DNA of 64,000 bases from Calonectria ilicicola (Eukaryota; Ascomycota; Sordariomycetes; Hypocreales; Nectriaceae). Of this stretch, positions 34,711 to 45,277 are shown in pieces. Location of the stretch: contig CP085832.1 of NCBI GenBank assembly GCA_020809705.1, positions 1,488,001 to 1,552,000 of the forward strand, written 5' to 3'. Each line of letters starts with the position of its first letter. The first letter of the stretch is position 1. The translations under genes were made by a program, and so were the position numbers. A model generated the notes under the pieces. It worked only from the letters and a program-made list of their open reading frames with translations, did not search any database and had not been told where the DNA came from.

Positions 34711-36024
34711 ATGCAGTCCATTCACAGCTTGGTCGATGAGGACCTCGCCTCTCACACTCTCTCTTCATCGTCTTCGTCAGTCTCCCTGTCCAACTCTTCC
34801 GCCGCAACCACTCCCGATTCTGAGCTCGACAATGCCTACCCCACGCACGCCCGATCCTCCAACCCGAATGGAAACTTCATCCTTGTCATTGGTGGTCTTG
34901 GCTACATTGGATCGCACACCTCTCTCGAACTTCTCAAGGCTGGCCACAATGTCATCATCGTCGATGATCTCAGCAACAGCTTCCACAACGTCTTCACCCG
35001 TGTGAGCAAACTTGCTGAGCAGTACTGCCACGAGAACAACCAAAAGATGCCTGCTCTCCACTTCCACAAGCTAGACTATCGCAGCAAGTCCATGCGCTTC
35101 CTGCTGGAGTCTTACTCAGACCTGGTTGCTACCTCCCCTGCTGCGGGCGTCGAGGGCCCCGGACTTACACGACGATCTCGCATCTCTGGTGTTATTCACT
35201 TCGCTGCTTACAAGTCCGTTTCTGACTCCATTGCCCGTCCCATTGCTTACTACCGCAACAACGTGTGCGGCCTCGTGGATCTGGTTGAGCTCCTTGGCAA
35301 GCACAACATCCGCAACTTTGTCTTCTCATCGTCAGCCACTGTTTATGGAACTAAGGCCGATGAGGGCAAGCCTCTCAAGGAAGAAGACCTTGTCCACCAC
35401 CCCGAATCCTACATCGACGACAACGGCCAGGAACAGACACGGATGCCCCATGTCACTGGCCTTCTTAGCCCCTACGCCCGATCAAAGTACTTCTGCGAGG
35501 CCATCCTCGCTGACATTGCCTATTCAGACCCCAACTGGCGCATTGTTGCTCTCCGATACTTCAACCCCATTGGGTGCGACGCCTCGGGTGTGCTTGGCGA
35601 AGACCCCAAGGGTGTTCCCACAAACTTGTTCCCTGTCATCACCCAGGTTCTTACCGGGCAGCGCGAACAGCTCGATATTTTTGGTACCGACTGGGATACC
35701 CGAGATGGCTCTGCCATCCGCGACTTCATCCACGTCTCGGACCTTGCGCGCGGTCACATTGCTGCTCTGAGCGCCGGGGTGAAGGAGCCCTTCCGCACTT
35801 TCAACCTAGGCACCGGAAATGGCACCACCGTCAAGGAAGCAGTGGAGAGTCTGCAGGCTGCTTCCAACAAGACTATCCCTGTCAACCTTGCTCCTCGACG
35901 GGAAGGTGACGTGGGCATGTGCGTCGCAGCCAATAAGCGAGCAGTGTCCGAGCTTGGATGGACTGCCACTGAGAGCATTGACCAGTGCGCAACAGACCTA
36001 TGGAACTTCGTCTCGAGCAACTAG
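34711..36024 (+). CDS. uge3: UDP-glucose/UDP-GlcNAc 4-epimerase Uge3
   Basis: An intronless 437-aa extended SDR. It has the NAD-binding loop G-G-L-G-Y-I-G at residues 61-67, DDLSNS after strand two, the catalytic Ser in FVFSSSATVYG (about residue 207) and Y-A-R-S-K (Tyr255, Lys259) as the active-site YxxxK. LRYFNPIGCD and RDFIHVSDLARGH are standard GalE-family signatures. About 50 Ser/Thr-rich residues precede the Rossmann fold. The enzyme interconverts UDP-Glc/UDP-Gal and, in the A. fumigatus Uge3 type, UDP-GlcNAc/UDP-GalNAc, supplying both GAG building blocks in the cytosol. Its place between gt4c and sph3 is the reason to call it Uge3 rather than the housekeeping GalE (Uge5 type). The start is the first ATG after a pyrimidine-rich leader ending CACCAAAATG. 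Confidence 0.92.
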   Translation: MQSIHSLVDEDLASHTLSSSSSSVSLSNSSAATTPDSELDNAYPTHARSSNPNGNFILVIGGLGYIGSHTSLELLKAGHNVIIVDDLSNSFHNVFTRVSKLAEQYCHENNQKMPALHFHKLDYRSKSMRFLLESYSDLVATSPAAGVEGPGLTRRSRISGVIHFAAYKSVSDSIARPIAYYRNNVCGLVDLVELLGKHNIRNFVFSSSATVYGTKADEGKPLKEEDLVHHPESYIDDNGQEQTRMPHVTGLLSPYARSKYFCEAILADIAYSDPNWRIVALRYFNPIGCDASGVLGEDPKGVPTNLFPVITQVLTGQREQLDIFGTDWDTRDGSAIRDFIHVSDLARGHIAALSAGVKEPFRTFNLGTGNGTTVKEAVESLQAASNKTIPVNLAPRREGDVGMCVAANKRAVSELGWTATESIDQCATDLWNFVSSN

Positions 36025-37778
36025 GTTTGCGACACGGCAAAAGCAAAAAAATCTAAAACGTTGTAGGAAGGGATTATGAAACCGCGCCACTTGACGTCGG
36101 CACAGACACAGGGGGAGGCCCAGGAAGGCCACAAACTGGAACATTCTTTTAATATCTAGTTCATTTTTAATGTGTGTTGGCTGTCTGATTTTGTTCTGGG
36201 ATTTTGCAGCTGGATGGAGTCAAAAGGATGGATCGATTATCTTTTACATGGATGGGCGGGAGATTTGCCACATCACTTTACGTACTAGGAATAGACGACA
36301 GACAAAGAATATGCGGAAAAATACGAGAGCATGATTTGCCTTGGTACATGAGATTGCAACATGGGTGTGAAAGTGAAAACATGCAGGCCAAGGCCAACGA
36401 CTGCAGGGCCAAGACCAGCTGATTGTAAGACAGGTCTTGCAAAAAGCCAAGACCCTTGGAGGTTTGAGGGGCGGGATGAAGAGAATTTGACCAATAGGAA
36501 ACAGGTTATCCATTTTTACGGTTTGGGTTATTTACTGTGGGGCGGTACGAGCCCAATCATCTCGACCCGAGTCAGAGCCCCAAAAACCGTTACAGGTTTT
36601 TTTTTTTGACATTCATGGTTAATGCTTGTCGGCAGTTGTGCTCGAGTGCCAGATACGAGGTCCTGATAAAGATCGGCATTCAAGTTAAATACCAACGCAT
36701 CGACGCATCGACACTCGATCGTATTCTAGAAATGGCACACGTCATTGCGGGAAATAACACAGGTTCCGTGCGAGAGCGACCATCTCTCCAGGTCGCTCTG
36801 ACTCGGGGGTGGCAAGCACCACCTCACCTCACGTCGCGCGCAAGCGTGCGGTACGCCAAGACGTCCCATTAAAGTTAGGCTGCGGTGGTGCTTAAACGGG
36901 ATATGGTAGGCGATGGCAGCTCGATTCCCGAAGGAACCGTCTTTTTTCTTCGCTCATCAGGCACAGCAGGGGATATCCCTGCGCGGTACACGCCCCCCTG
37001 GTCCCCTTGAAGATTTGGCGGAGGGCGACACATCACTGTCCCGCGCTAGAACGCGCCTAAAACGCCCCAGCGGCACGGTACCTCTGAGTTAGATCGGCGC
37101 TAAGGCATTCTAGGCTCTGGCGCTCCAGGGCGCTCACAGGGGGGAGGAACTCACCATGGCCGCGCGCGGGACAGCCGTGCGCGGACGCAAGCGAGCGAAG
37201 ACGGTGCCCTCTCCTTGCCCCCAGCCCTGCGCTGGCCCTCGTGGGCTCCGTAAACTACGGTCAAGCCCAGGCCCATGACAAATCCATACACTGGTCCACT
37301 CCCGCAACGGCGCACCGCTGGACCGTGACATGGCAGCTGAAATTTGCCTTTGAGGCCGATGCTCTTCGGGTACCCTAGAGCTGTTCCCCTTTTACCACAC
37401 ACAATTTTTCCTTCCTCTCCAGCCTTGCCTCTTCGTGGATACCGTCATCCTGGCTCCGCCATTTCGTTCTCGCTCACCAGGTCACCGTTCCCAGTCACCG
37501 CAAGCGCTGCTAAAGGTGAGACACGGTCTCAGAACCCCAGTCGGTCCTTACGCTTATCGCAATTAATTGCTTCGTTGCCCTATTTTCCTCCTATTGAAGC
37601 TATATCATCCCATCACCTGACACCTGACACTTTTTTCTTCACCATCGCCAAACTCCCGTATTCTATCTTTGTCCTGTCAGACTGCCATCAGCGTCCCCTT
37701 TCGGCAGTCCACCACCACACACACCCCCGTTTCGCGTTTCGCCTTTTTTCCCCTGACGGTCCCTGAAACTGAATCGAG
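36025..37778. other. Intergenic region uge3-sph3
   Basis: A 1.75-kb spacer between two tandem plus-strand cluster genes, containing the uge3 3' UTR and the sph3 promoter and leader. The last 300 bp are pyrimidine-rich. An open frame at 37344..37766 is in the same frame as sph3 but is closed by TGA five codons before its ATG and encodes no hydrophobic anchor. Confidence 0.6.
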
Positions 37779-38564
37779 ATGGGCGGCAGCGTCACACGCC
37801 CGGCTAAGGTGGCTCCGGCCGAACAGCCCGTCGTCCTCATCCCGCTCTACATCTATCCTCTCGAGGGTGCGTGGGAACCACTTTTTACCGTGGCGCGCGC
37901 CTTCCCCGACGTGCTATTTGTCACCGTCGTCAATCCCTGCAACGGCCCAGGACCAGACGCCCTGCCGGACGCCAGCTACGTCGCTGTGCTTAACACGCTG
38001 AACGCCATTCCAAACATTCGACCTGTCGGCTACGTGCACTGCACCTACGGCAAGCGTCCCATAGCGGATGTGCTGCACGACGTTGACGTTTATCGTGGCT
38101 GGAACGACACCTTCAGACTAGAGGGCATCTTTGTTGACGAAACGCCGTCCGATCGGGGCACCGTCGGCTACTTGGACGCTATTTCCGACCACACCAAATC
38201 AACGTGGCAAACATGTCTTGGTCGCCAAGCATTCGTCATCTACAACCCAGGTGTCGTTGTCGACCGCGCATTCTTCAGAAAATCAGACTGGGTGGTCGTG
38301 TTTGAGCAGTCAGAGCACCACTGGAAGACACGTGACATCCAAGCGAGCCTCAACTCTCTGCCCCCAGAGCTGCGACACAAGGCGGTGGCCATGGTCCACT
38401 CGCTCTCCGGAGACCTGGACGAAGCTGCGAGCCTTTGTCGCTTCATTCGACTTCTCGGTTTCGGTGGGATCCATCTCACTGAGCAGCTGGGTGGAGGCTA
38501 TACCGAGTGGCCCGTTATGTGGGCCACGCAGGCCGAGGGGCTGCGGGGCTGCGTGGCCAAGTAG
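37779..38564 (+). CDS. sph3: Spherulin-4 family glycoside hydrolase Sph3 (GH135)
   Basis: An intronless 261-aa protein with the spherulin-4 fold signatures LIPLYIYPLEGAWEPL at the first strand and TVVNPCNGPG. The candidate catalytic acids are Asp120-Glu121 in GIFVDET and Glu176 in VVFEQSEHHW. Their spacing (1 and 55) equals that of Asp166, Glu167 and Glu222, which I recall as the key residues of A. fumigatus Sph3. GH135 enzymes cut within galactosaminogalactan and are needed for its synthesis in A. fumigatus. The numbering offset of 46 means that the N-terminal tail and membrane helix of the Aspergillus protein are absent here. The protein starts MGGSVTRPAKVAPAEQ with no signal peptide. Codon use and position in the cluster argue that it is functional. 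Where it acts is the open question. Confidence 0.92.
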   Translation: MGGSVTRPAKVAPAEQPVVLIPLYIYPLEGAWEPLFTVARAFPDVLFVTVVNPCNGPGPDALPDASYVAVLNTLNAIPNIRPVGYVHCTYGKRPIADVLHDVDVYRGWNDTFRLEGIFVDETPSDRGTVGYLDAISDHTKSTWQTCLGRQAFVIYNPGVVVDRAFFRKSDWVVVFEQSEHHWKTRDIQASLNSLPPELRHKAVAMVHSLSGDLDEAASLCRFIRLLGFGGIHLTEQLGGGYTEWPVMWATQAEGLRGCVAK

Positions 38565-39502
38565 GCCAGCATTTAACCCACAATGGAGCAACGGTACGGT
38601 CACTCTTCGGCAATATGTACGAGCCTACATAGGGCCCCGCGCGCGCCGCGGCACGCCGGTGCGGAGAGGTGGGAAATTTTCATCCACTGCTTATTTTCAA
38701 GTTTCTTCTGTAGCATAATTCCTATAGAGCATGGGGCAAGCATAGCATAGCATAAATAGACGTCTGTTTTTATTTTATAACCTCCTATTGATTGATTATG
38801 GATGCAACAATCGTACCATGCCTACCCCTGCCAATGTGACATTGTCAAGGGGCCTGAGAGTGCGTCGACGCCACAGATACGAGATTTTTAGAGTTCTGCA
38901 CCTATTGCAGAGAGGCTGCGGCAGGCGGCCGGGACACCAACGTTTATTCCGCGTATCTCATTTCAGCCATGCATTCGCCAAGGATGACCACGGAATCGCC
39001 CAAGGATTTTCTCCCCACTTTACCCATGTCGAGCGAATGACATTGGTGCAACTTAATTCCTCCTTTGTCACATTGTACCAACAGCGAGCCGTTGGTCAGA
39101 GTTGGGTGGGCATTGAAAGGAAATTTCGAGGGATTGTTGGTGCGGTTCGTGTTTAGTGGGCTCCACAGGGGACTGCAAGAGCCTGCGGGAGCGAGAAATG
39201 ACACTACAATATGATGGAGAGAAAGGGGGGGACAGTGATGGGGGAAGGGGGGCCTCAATATGTTCAATGAGCTCGTATTTTTTTTTCGTCTGTCATTATG
39301 AAACAGTGTCGTAATTATATACAGCAGATTTTGGGTCTATGTGTCTATAGCTAAGTGTGTTACAGTAGTGAGAAAACAAGCCAGAGGGCTTTTCCTGCCG
39401 GATGATGTCATATGCGCACGCTAGAAAAAAAAAAACTGAGGCGTTCAAGCCCACGGACAGTAGTCAAGCGACCGCCCCGTTCTAAAATTATTAGTCGTAT
39501 TT
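38565..39502. other. Intergenic region, convergent 3' ends of sph3 and ega3
   Basis: A 0.94-kb tail-to-tail spacer. It holds both 3' UTRs with A-rich and AT-rich stretches near 38740-38800 and 39270-39440. No gene or RNA is recognised. Confidence 0.6.
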
Positions 39503-40641
39503 TTATTTTGTCGACGTCGTGTCGAGGTCTGTGACGTAGGTCTTTTTGTCCGTGCAGTACTCGACCCAGCCGTCGAGGTTCATCTTCTTGATGACCGTGC
39601 TAAATCCGTCGCTGCCGGTGGCGTTGCCCGCGTTTGAGCAAATGTTGTCGACCGTGGTGGTGGACATTTTGTTGGGTGCCCCATCGGGGTATTCGATGTG
39701 GAAGACCGGCTTGCCGGCTTTGATGAAGGGTGCAAACGAGGCGCACTCATGGTATTCCGAGCACTGCTCGTTGACTGAAAAATGAACGTGGTCGAGGACG
39801 TCGGAAATGATGTCTCCCGCATTCTTTAGGCCTGTGGACATGTTGTAGGAAGCAGCTGTCTTGGATAGAAACTTGACGTAGTCAATGGCATCAGCCTTTG
39901 TCAGGCCAACTCCATTTTCGTTTTGCTGGTGAAGACTGGTCAGCCGCTTGAAACACGAAGGATTTGACAGGTTGTTGACGTGCAGTCCGAGACGTGCAGT
40001 GCAGATCAAGCCGTGCCGTGCGTGCATGGTGAGAGGAGGCATGTGTATGGAGGGAGTGTGAGGTGAGGAGGGGTCAAAGAGGTGTATGCACTTACGTATC
40101 CGTCGACGTTGTCGGGGTCAATGGCGTTGCAACCCTTCTCTGCAGCGTATGCGATGCGCTTCTTCATAATATTGCGCACGTTGCTGCTGCGGGTGTTGAG
40201 CCAGTTCTCATCGGGCCAGCCGTCCATGACCTTTCCGATGTCCGACTTGTCAAAGTCGTCCTTGTCGTCTCTCCAGTTCTCCCATGATCCAGCGCTAAAG
40301 TAGCAGATCACATGCTTGCCCTTCTTCTGCAGGCTCTGGAAGGTGGCGGCTTCGTTGTCGTACATGTCAAGGTCGTACACATGCACGTCCGGTGAAACGT
40401 TGCCATTGCTGGAGATCTGGATGGGTTTGAGTAGGACGATTTGCCATGAGTCGCCGGCCTTGGGCTTCCAGAAATGAGTGTTGGAGGAGCCCGAGTCGTC
40501 GCCCTTGTGCGTTAATGTAACGATAACACCGACAATGAGAGGGACGATGATAACGATGGCGAGACCAGCGACGGCAAACTGCTTCCATAAAGGCCAAGAC
40601 TGCTTGTTGGACTTTTCGTCCATCTGTTCCGACTTGTCCAT
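39503..40641 (-). CDS. ega3: Endo-alpha-1,4-galactosaminidase Ega3 (GH114), membrane-anchored
   Basis: A 322-aa protein in two exons, 40096..40641 and 39503..39925. The intron of 170 bp is unusually long for this window; it has donor GTAAGT, a GGCTGAC branch site and acceptor CACCAG. A short charged cytosolic tail (MDKSEQMDEKSNK) precedes one membrane helix (about residues 21-44), so the catalytic domain faces outward. GH114 landmarks are WQIVLLKPI, VHVYDLDMYD, VICYFSAGSWENWR, CNAIDPDNVDGY and, after the intron, HFSVNEQCSEY. Asp177 and Glu235 are spaced by 58, like the Asp189/Glu247 pair I recall for A. fumigatus Ega3. The enzyme cleaves alpha-1,4-linked galactosamine stretches of deacetylated GAG. 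It lies head-to-head with agd3, whose product creates its substrate. Confidence 0.92.
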
Positions 40642-42268
40642 GATGCTTGCTCGAGATTCCGCGCTCCGTCGCCAGGAGCGGGTCTCGAGGCCGAACTGGT
40701 AGGCACCCGTGGTGAAAGAGTGAAAAGGGTTAGTGTCTAGGGTAGTCTACAGCAAGCAGGAGAGAAGGGCTGAAAGTGGGAGCGGCGAGGCAGATGTAGG
40801 GGAAAGTCAGCGGGCCGCACGACCAGGATTAGAGGCGACTTTGAACTGACTCTCGTAAAGGATGAATTGCAAATACTACGGTCCCAGGATGCCATGCCCA
40901 GCAGGCCAAGGGAATCCCCGATCCCCGATTCGTGTCGATCAATTCCCAAGGTCCGTGGGCGATCCGGCCCATTCGGACGCACATGGCAAGGCTGGCCTCT
41001 CCGCATTGCAAAATGCGGCGAACACTTTGCTGCCCATTCCACGAACTGCCTGACTCGAAGGCGCACCCAAAAGCTTCTGCAGCTCGACTCAGCCGGGGTG
41101 TCTCTCGCATCCCTCCGAGGAGGATCGGGAGAGGGGTGTTCCCAGTGTCAGATGCCTAATCGGGGAACCTGGCGCCATGTGCAGCTGAAACCTCCCGGAG
41201 CCACACCGCCGCCAAGAGCCTGCCTCCGGAGAGGCGCTTAGGCTAGGCGCCCTAGTGTGAGATGCTGTGGCGTCCACTAAGATCAGGGTGGGCACGTAAA
41301 TGTCCGGCGTCGATGTTCCATCGGCATCCACAATCGGACTACTGCAGGGGAATTATTGTGTGACATGAGGCCTGTCGTCCTCCCATAGATACCACTGTAG
41401 CGGGACAGGGTGCGACCACCCCGCGCCAGCTCTGGCCCTAAGGGGGGGAACACAGGGGAGCCACACAAGGGGACACACAGGGACACTAACCTGTAGGGAC
41501 GCTCGCTAGAGGCACTAAGGACACAAAGGATGGATGGATGAGTGCCCTGATACATACTGCCCGCAGCCCATTGGGGCTGGAGCTAGCCGACCGCTCGCTC
41601 TGGACGCCCTTGGGGGGTGTGTGAGAGTGTGAGCGCCTGGGAAAAGTATGTGTGTGCGCATCTGCCGACGAGGCGCTGAGCGAGCCACCCAATTCTCTTG
41701 TCGCTAGCCGTCGATTGCTGCTCGCTTCAGGGTTCAGGAATCGCCGCCGGTCTGGACGAAACGATGGTTGGCGCCGCCAGGCTGGCTTGGTCGGCAGAGT
41801 TTTCTGCTGCTATCCATTTTCGCGCTTGTGTTGCGGTGACAGGTTCTGGTCTTCGATAGTGGCGCCCCTTTCGGACTTGGACGCGTGCCTCGCTGCTGTG
41901 GCTTTCCTCCCGTTGGCCGGATGCTGTCTGGTTTCCAATAGCGTGAATCCTGTGTTGACGACTGGACAGGAGCGCACAGCTGTATATGAATGAGCGCCGT
42001 CGTCCGTAGAATGTGCGTTTTCTCCATCTCCAACACAACCCGTCACTCTTTAGTCGGTGGTTTTTAAAAAAGAGCCAGCCTTTTTGGTGGCTCTGCCTTT
42101 CTTTCTTTCTATTCAGACGACCGTTCACTCCTTTGAACAACACCACCAACACACTCTCTTTTCGAGAACAATTCGGAGGCTCTTCCGAGTCGCCCGCCCA
42201 CCCTCCTTCCTACCAATTACCCTTCCCAGTCCTTCATTTGGTCCCGCTTCGGACCCCTACCTGCAGCT
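40642..42268. promoter_or_regulatory. Shared divergent promoter region ega3/agd3
   Basis: A 1.6-kb gap between the start codons of ega3 and agd3. A TATA-like TATATGAA lies near 41983, about 280 bp before agd3, followed by a pyrimidine-rich leader with a TTTC repeat near 42100. Overlapping short frames here conflict between strands and are not called. Confidence 0.5.
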
Positions 42269-45200
42269 ATGCGTTTTCACGGCGTTGCCATCGCCGCTCT
42301 TGGCCTTCTTGGCGTGAGCGATTGCAAGACTACCACCTCTACCACCACCTCGGCAAGCAGCACTGCCACGTCTGCTGCCAACCACCTTTCCAATGGCGAC
42401 TTCTCCAAAGGCCTGCAGGGTTACAAGACTTCCGGCTCCGTGACATACGTGCCGGGGGTTGGCAACGGCAGCAATGGTGCCATCAAGATGGAGTCTGGTG
42501 AGCCCACGGGCAAGAAGACGACCACCAAGTCCTCCAAGGACAAGCGAGGAACCCTCCTCACCAGCAACAAGCGACAGACCATTACCGGCACTGGCATCAC
42601 CCAATCGGCCACCGGTTTGACAGTGGGAGCCACTTACACTGTGTCGTTCAAGTACTACGTGATCTACGCTACCACAGACACCTGCCGCATCCAGGCATAC
42701 CTTGACAGCAACAATTTTGGTAACACAGACTACTTTACCAAGGCCTTCATCCTGGGCGCATCCTGGGGCACCTTCTCCGCAAATGTCCCTGCAACCGCCG
42801 CCTCCCAAACCCTGAAGCTTAACGTTGTGTGTGCTAGCGGTACCACCCAGGTCTATCTCGACAGCGTCGCCGTCAGCAAGGCTGCAGTCACCACCTCAAA
42901 GGTCACTTCGACGTCGACCACCGCCAAGGCCAGCTCAAGCTCATCATCATCGACCTCTGTCGCCACCACTGCCAAGAGCACATCTACGTCCGCTAGCGCC
43001 GCCGCTGCCGTGTCTACATCTAAGACCACTTCGACTTCTGCTAGCGCCAGCGTTGTCAGCATTGCTGCACTGTCCAGCGCTAGCTCCAGCAGCTCTGCAG
43101 TAGCTTCCAGCTCCAGCTCGCTCAGCACCATCACCTCAGGCACTGCAACCACCACCACCGGCAGCTCCACAGCCTCGATCCAGTCAACCAGCGCCACCAG
43201 CATTCCCTCCGGCACTGTTGACAGCACCATCCTGATTATCGCCCCCAACACCGATTCTGCTTCCTCCGGTAGCGCCGGTCTCCTCGCATATGGCATCTCC
43301 TTTGAGAACCTCATCGTGCCACAGGCCGGCATTGCTCTGCCCACGCTGAACTCATCTGCCACCCACGGAAACTATGGCGGCATTATTGTCATGGATGCTG
43401 TGTCGTACCAGTACACTAACGGCTGGGCTAGTGCCATCACCGACGACCAGTGGAAGGTCCTGTACGCTTACCAACTTCAGTTCAATGTCCGCATGGTCCG
43501 CATTAACGAGTACCCTGGCGTTGGCTTCGGAACTGCAGCCACATCTGGTGGCGGATGCTGCGCTGACACCGTGCAGCAAAACATCAGCTTCACGGATGTG
43601 AGCGACTTCCCTACTGCCAACATCAAGGCTAACGCTGAGGTTACCACTTCCGGTCTCTGGCACGTTCCCGCTACCATCACCGACCCCACCACCACTAAGC
43701 AGATTGCCAAGTTTGGCCTCGCTACCGGCTTTTCCAGCGAGACCGTTGCCGGTGTCATCAACAACTTTAATGGCCGTGAGCAGTTTGTTTGGTTCATTGG
43801 CTGGGCTCCCACGTGGTCCCTGACTTCCAACTTCCTCCAGCACGCCCACATTCATTGGATGACCCGTGGTCTCTTCCTGGGCAAGCGCAAGATCCACCTG
43901 AGCAACCAGATCGATGATGTCCAGATTGCTACTGAGCTCTACTACCCCTCTGGTGGCCCTGACTTCAAGATTACCATCAGTGACTTGCAGGCTCACGTCA
44001 CCTGGCAGAAGAACATCAATGCCCGTCTGCCTACTGGGTCCGATTTCTGGCTTGAACTTGGACACAATGGAAATGGTGACTTGATCTCTGCCACTCTCAC
44101 TGACCAGAACAATGTTTGCAAGCCTACTGATGCTGTCTACTACGATTCCCAGAACGCCACTGCTCTTGAGTGGATGAAGCCCCTTGGTACTGGTGCGGAC
44201 CAGTGGCCTACCGGTTACGAGACTTACAGCTGGTCCAAGAAGTGTGCCCAACTTGATGATTTTGCCAGTTGGTTTATGACTCCTGCCAACCGAGATGCTT
44301 TTGCCCATGTCTCTCACACCTTCACTCATCTTAGTCTGAACAATGCCACCTACCATGATGCTTCTCGAGAGATCAAGTTCAACCAGGCCTGGATGGCGCA
44401 GACTACTATTGACCAGGGCACCCGCTTCTCCGCCCACGGTTTGATCCCCCCTGCCATCACTGGTATGCACAACGGAGATGCCATCAAGGCTTGGATCGAC
44501 AACGGCATTTACTATGTGGTTGGTGACAACACTCGCCCCGTGCTTCGCAACCCCACCAGTGTCTACTGGCCTCTGAACAGCACCGTTGCTGCCAACGGCT
44601 ACGATGGCTTGACAATCGTCCCCCGTTTCTCCACTGCCATCTACTTCAACTGCCATACCATGGAGTGCACCACCAAGGAATGGATTGCCACCTCAGCCGG
44701 TAGCGGTGATTACTTCAGTCTCTTGGCTAGCTCCAAGGCCAGCAACATTCGCAACCTGCTCGCCCTTCAGTCGGATCCCTACATGTTCCACCAGGCCAAC
44801 ATGAACACTGCTGTTGACTCCATCACCATTGGTGACCAGACCGGCAAGATGTCCTTGGTCATGTCCTGGACTGAGACTATGGTCCAGGAGATGATGCGCT
44901 TGACTAAGTGGCCCATCACCTCGTTGAAGCACGATGATATCGCTGCTTACTTCATCAAGCGCCAGACTCTTGATAGCTGCAACCCCAAGATGTCTTACTC
45001 CTTCTCCAACGATGGCAAGACTATCAGCTCCGTTACTGTCACTGCGAATGGCAACACTTGCTCTGTTCCCATTCCCGTCACCATCCCCTCCGGCAGCGTC
45101 TCCGGTGGAACAGTTACCTCTGACTTGGTTGGCGCCGAGCCTCCTATTCAGTGGGTGACTCTTAGTGGCTCTGCAGTCACGCTCAAGCTCAGCTCCCCTA

Positions 45201-45277
45201 TTTCCTTTAACGTGTCATCGCCTTCTTCTTCGTCTTCAGTTTCTTCAGCCGCCGCTTCTACTTCTACTTCATCTTAG
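42269..45277 (+). CDS. agd3: GAG deacetylase Agd3 (CE18) with extra N-terminal carbohydrate-binding-like module
   Basis: An intronless 1002-aa secreted protein. The signal peptide is about residues 1-19. Residues about 35-203 form a jelly-roll, CBM4/9- or CenC-like module: NHLSNGDFSKGLQGYKTSG opens it, GLTVGATYTVSFKYY sits in the middle, and QVYLDSVAVSK ends it. A Ser/Thr/Ala linker spans about 204-315. The remaining two-thirds match Agd3, with the metal-binding Asp pair at 549-550 (SNQIDDVQ) and histidines 683 and 687 in VSHTFTHLSL, the CE4-like metal motif. The protein ends in a Ser-rich tail with no hydrophobic GPI segment. Agd3 removes acetyl groups from part of the GalNAc residues, making the polymer cationic and adhesive. 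The expression context is divergent from ega3. From memory the Aspergillus protein is about 800 aa, so the N-terminal module looks like an addition. Confidence 0.93.
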   Translation: MRFHGVAIAALGLLGVSDCKTTTSTTTSASSTATSAANHLSNGDFSKGLQGYKTSGSVTYVPGVGNGSNGAIKMESGEPTGKKTTTKSSKDKRGTLLTSNKRQTITGTGITQSATGLTVGATYTVSFKYYVIYATTDTCRIQAYLDSNNFGNTDYFTKAFILGASWGTFSANVPATAASQTLKLNVVCASGTTQVYLDSVAVSKAAVTTSKVTSTSTTAKASSSSSSSTSVATTAKSTSTSASAAAAVSTSKTTSTSASASVVSIAALSSASSSSSAVASSSSSLSTITSGTATTTTGSSTASIQSTSATSIPSGTVDSTILIIAPNTDSASSGSAGLLAYGISFENLIVPQAGIALPTLNSSATHGNYGGIIVMDAVSYQYTNGWASAITDDQWKVLYAYQLQFNVRMVRINEYPGVGFGTAATSGGGCCADTVQQNISFTDVSDFPTANIKANAEVTTSGLWHVPATITDPTTTKQIAKFGLATGFSSETVAGVINNFNGREQFVWFIGWAPTWSLTSNFLQHAHIHWMTRGLFLGKRKIHLSNQIDDVQIATELYYPSGGPDFKITISDLQAHVTWQKNINARLPTGSDFWLELGHNGNGDLISATLTDQNNVCKPTDAVYYDSQNATALEWMKPLGTGADQWPTGYETYSWSKKCAQLDDFASWFMTPANRDAFAHVSHTFTHLSLNNATYHDASREIKFNQAWMAQTTIDQGTRFSAHGLIPPAITGMHNGDAIKAWIDNGIYYVVGDNTRPVLRNPTSVYWPLNSTVAANGYDGLTIVPRFSTAIYFNCHTMECTTKEWIATSAGSGDYFSLLASSKASNIRNLLALQSDPYMFHQANMNTAVDSITIGDQTGKMSLVMSWTETMVQEMMRLTKWPITSLKHDDIAAYFIKRQTLDSCNPKMSYSFSNDGKTISSVTVTANGNTCSVPIPVTIPSGSVSGGTVTSDLVGAEPPIQWVTLSGSAVTLKLSSPISFNVSSPSSSSSVSSAAASTSTSS

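Noticed and set aside
37344..37766. Upstream frame in the same phase as sph3, possibly an N-terminal extension
   Set aside because: It ends in TGA five codons before the sph3 ATG and has no hydrophobic segment. Joining it would need an unsupported intron.
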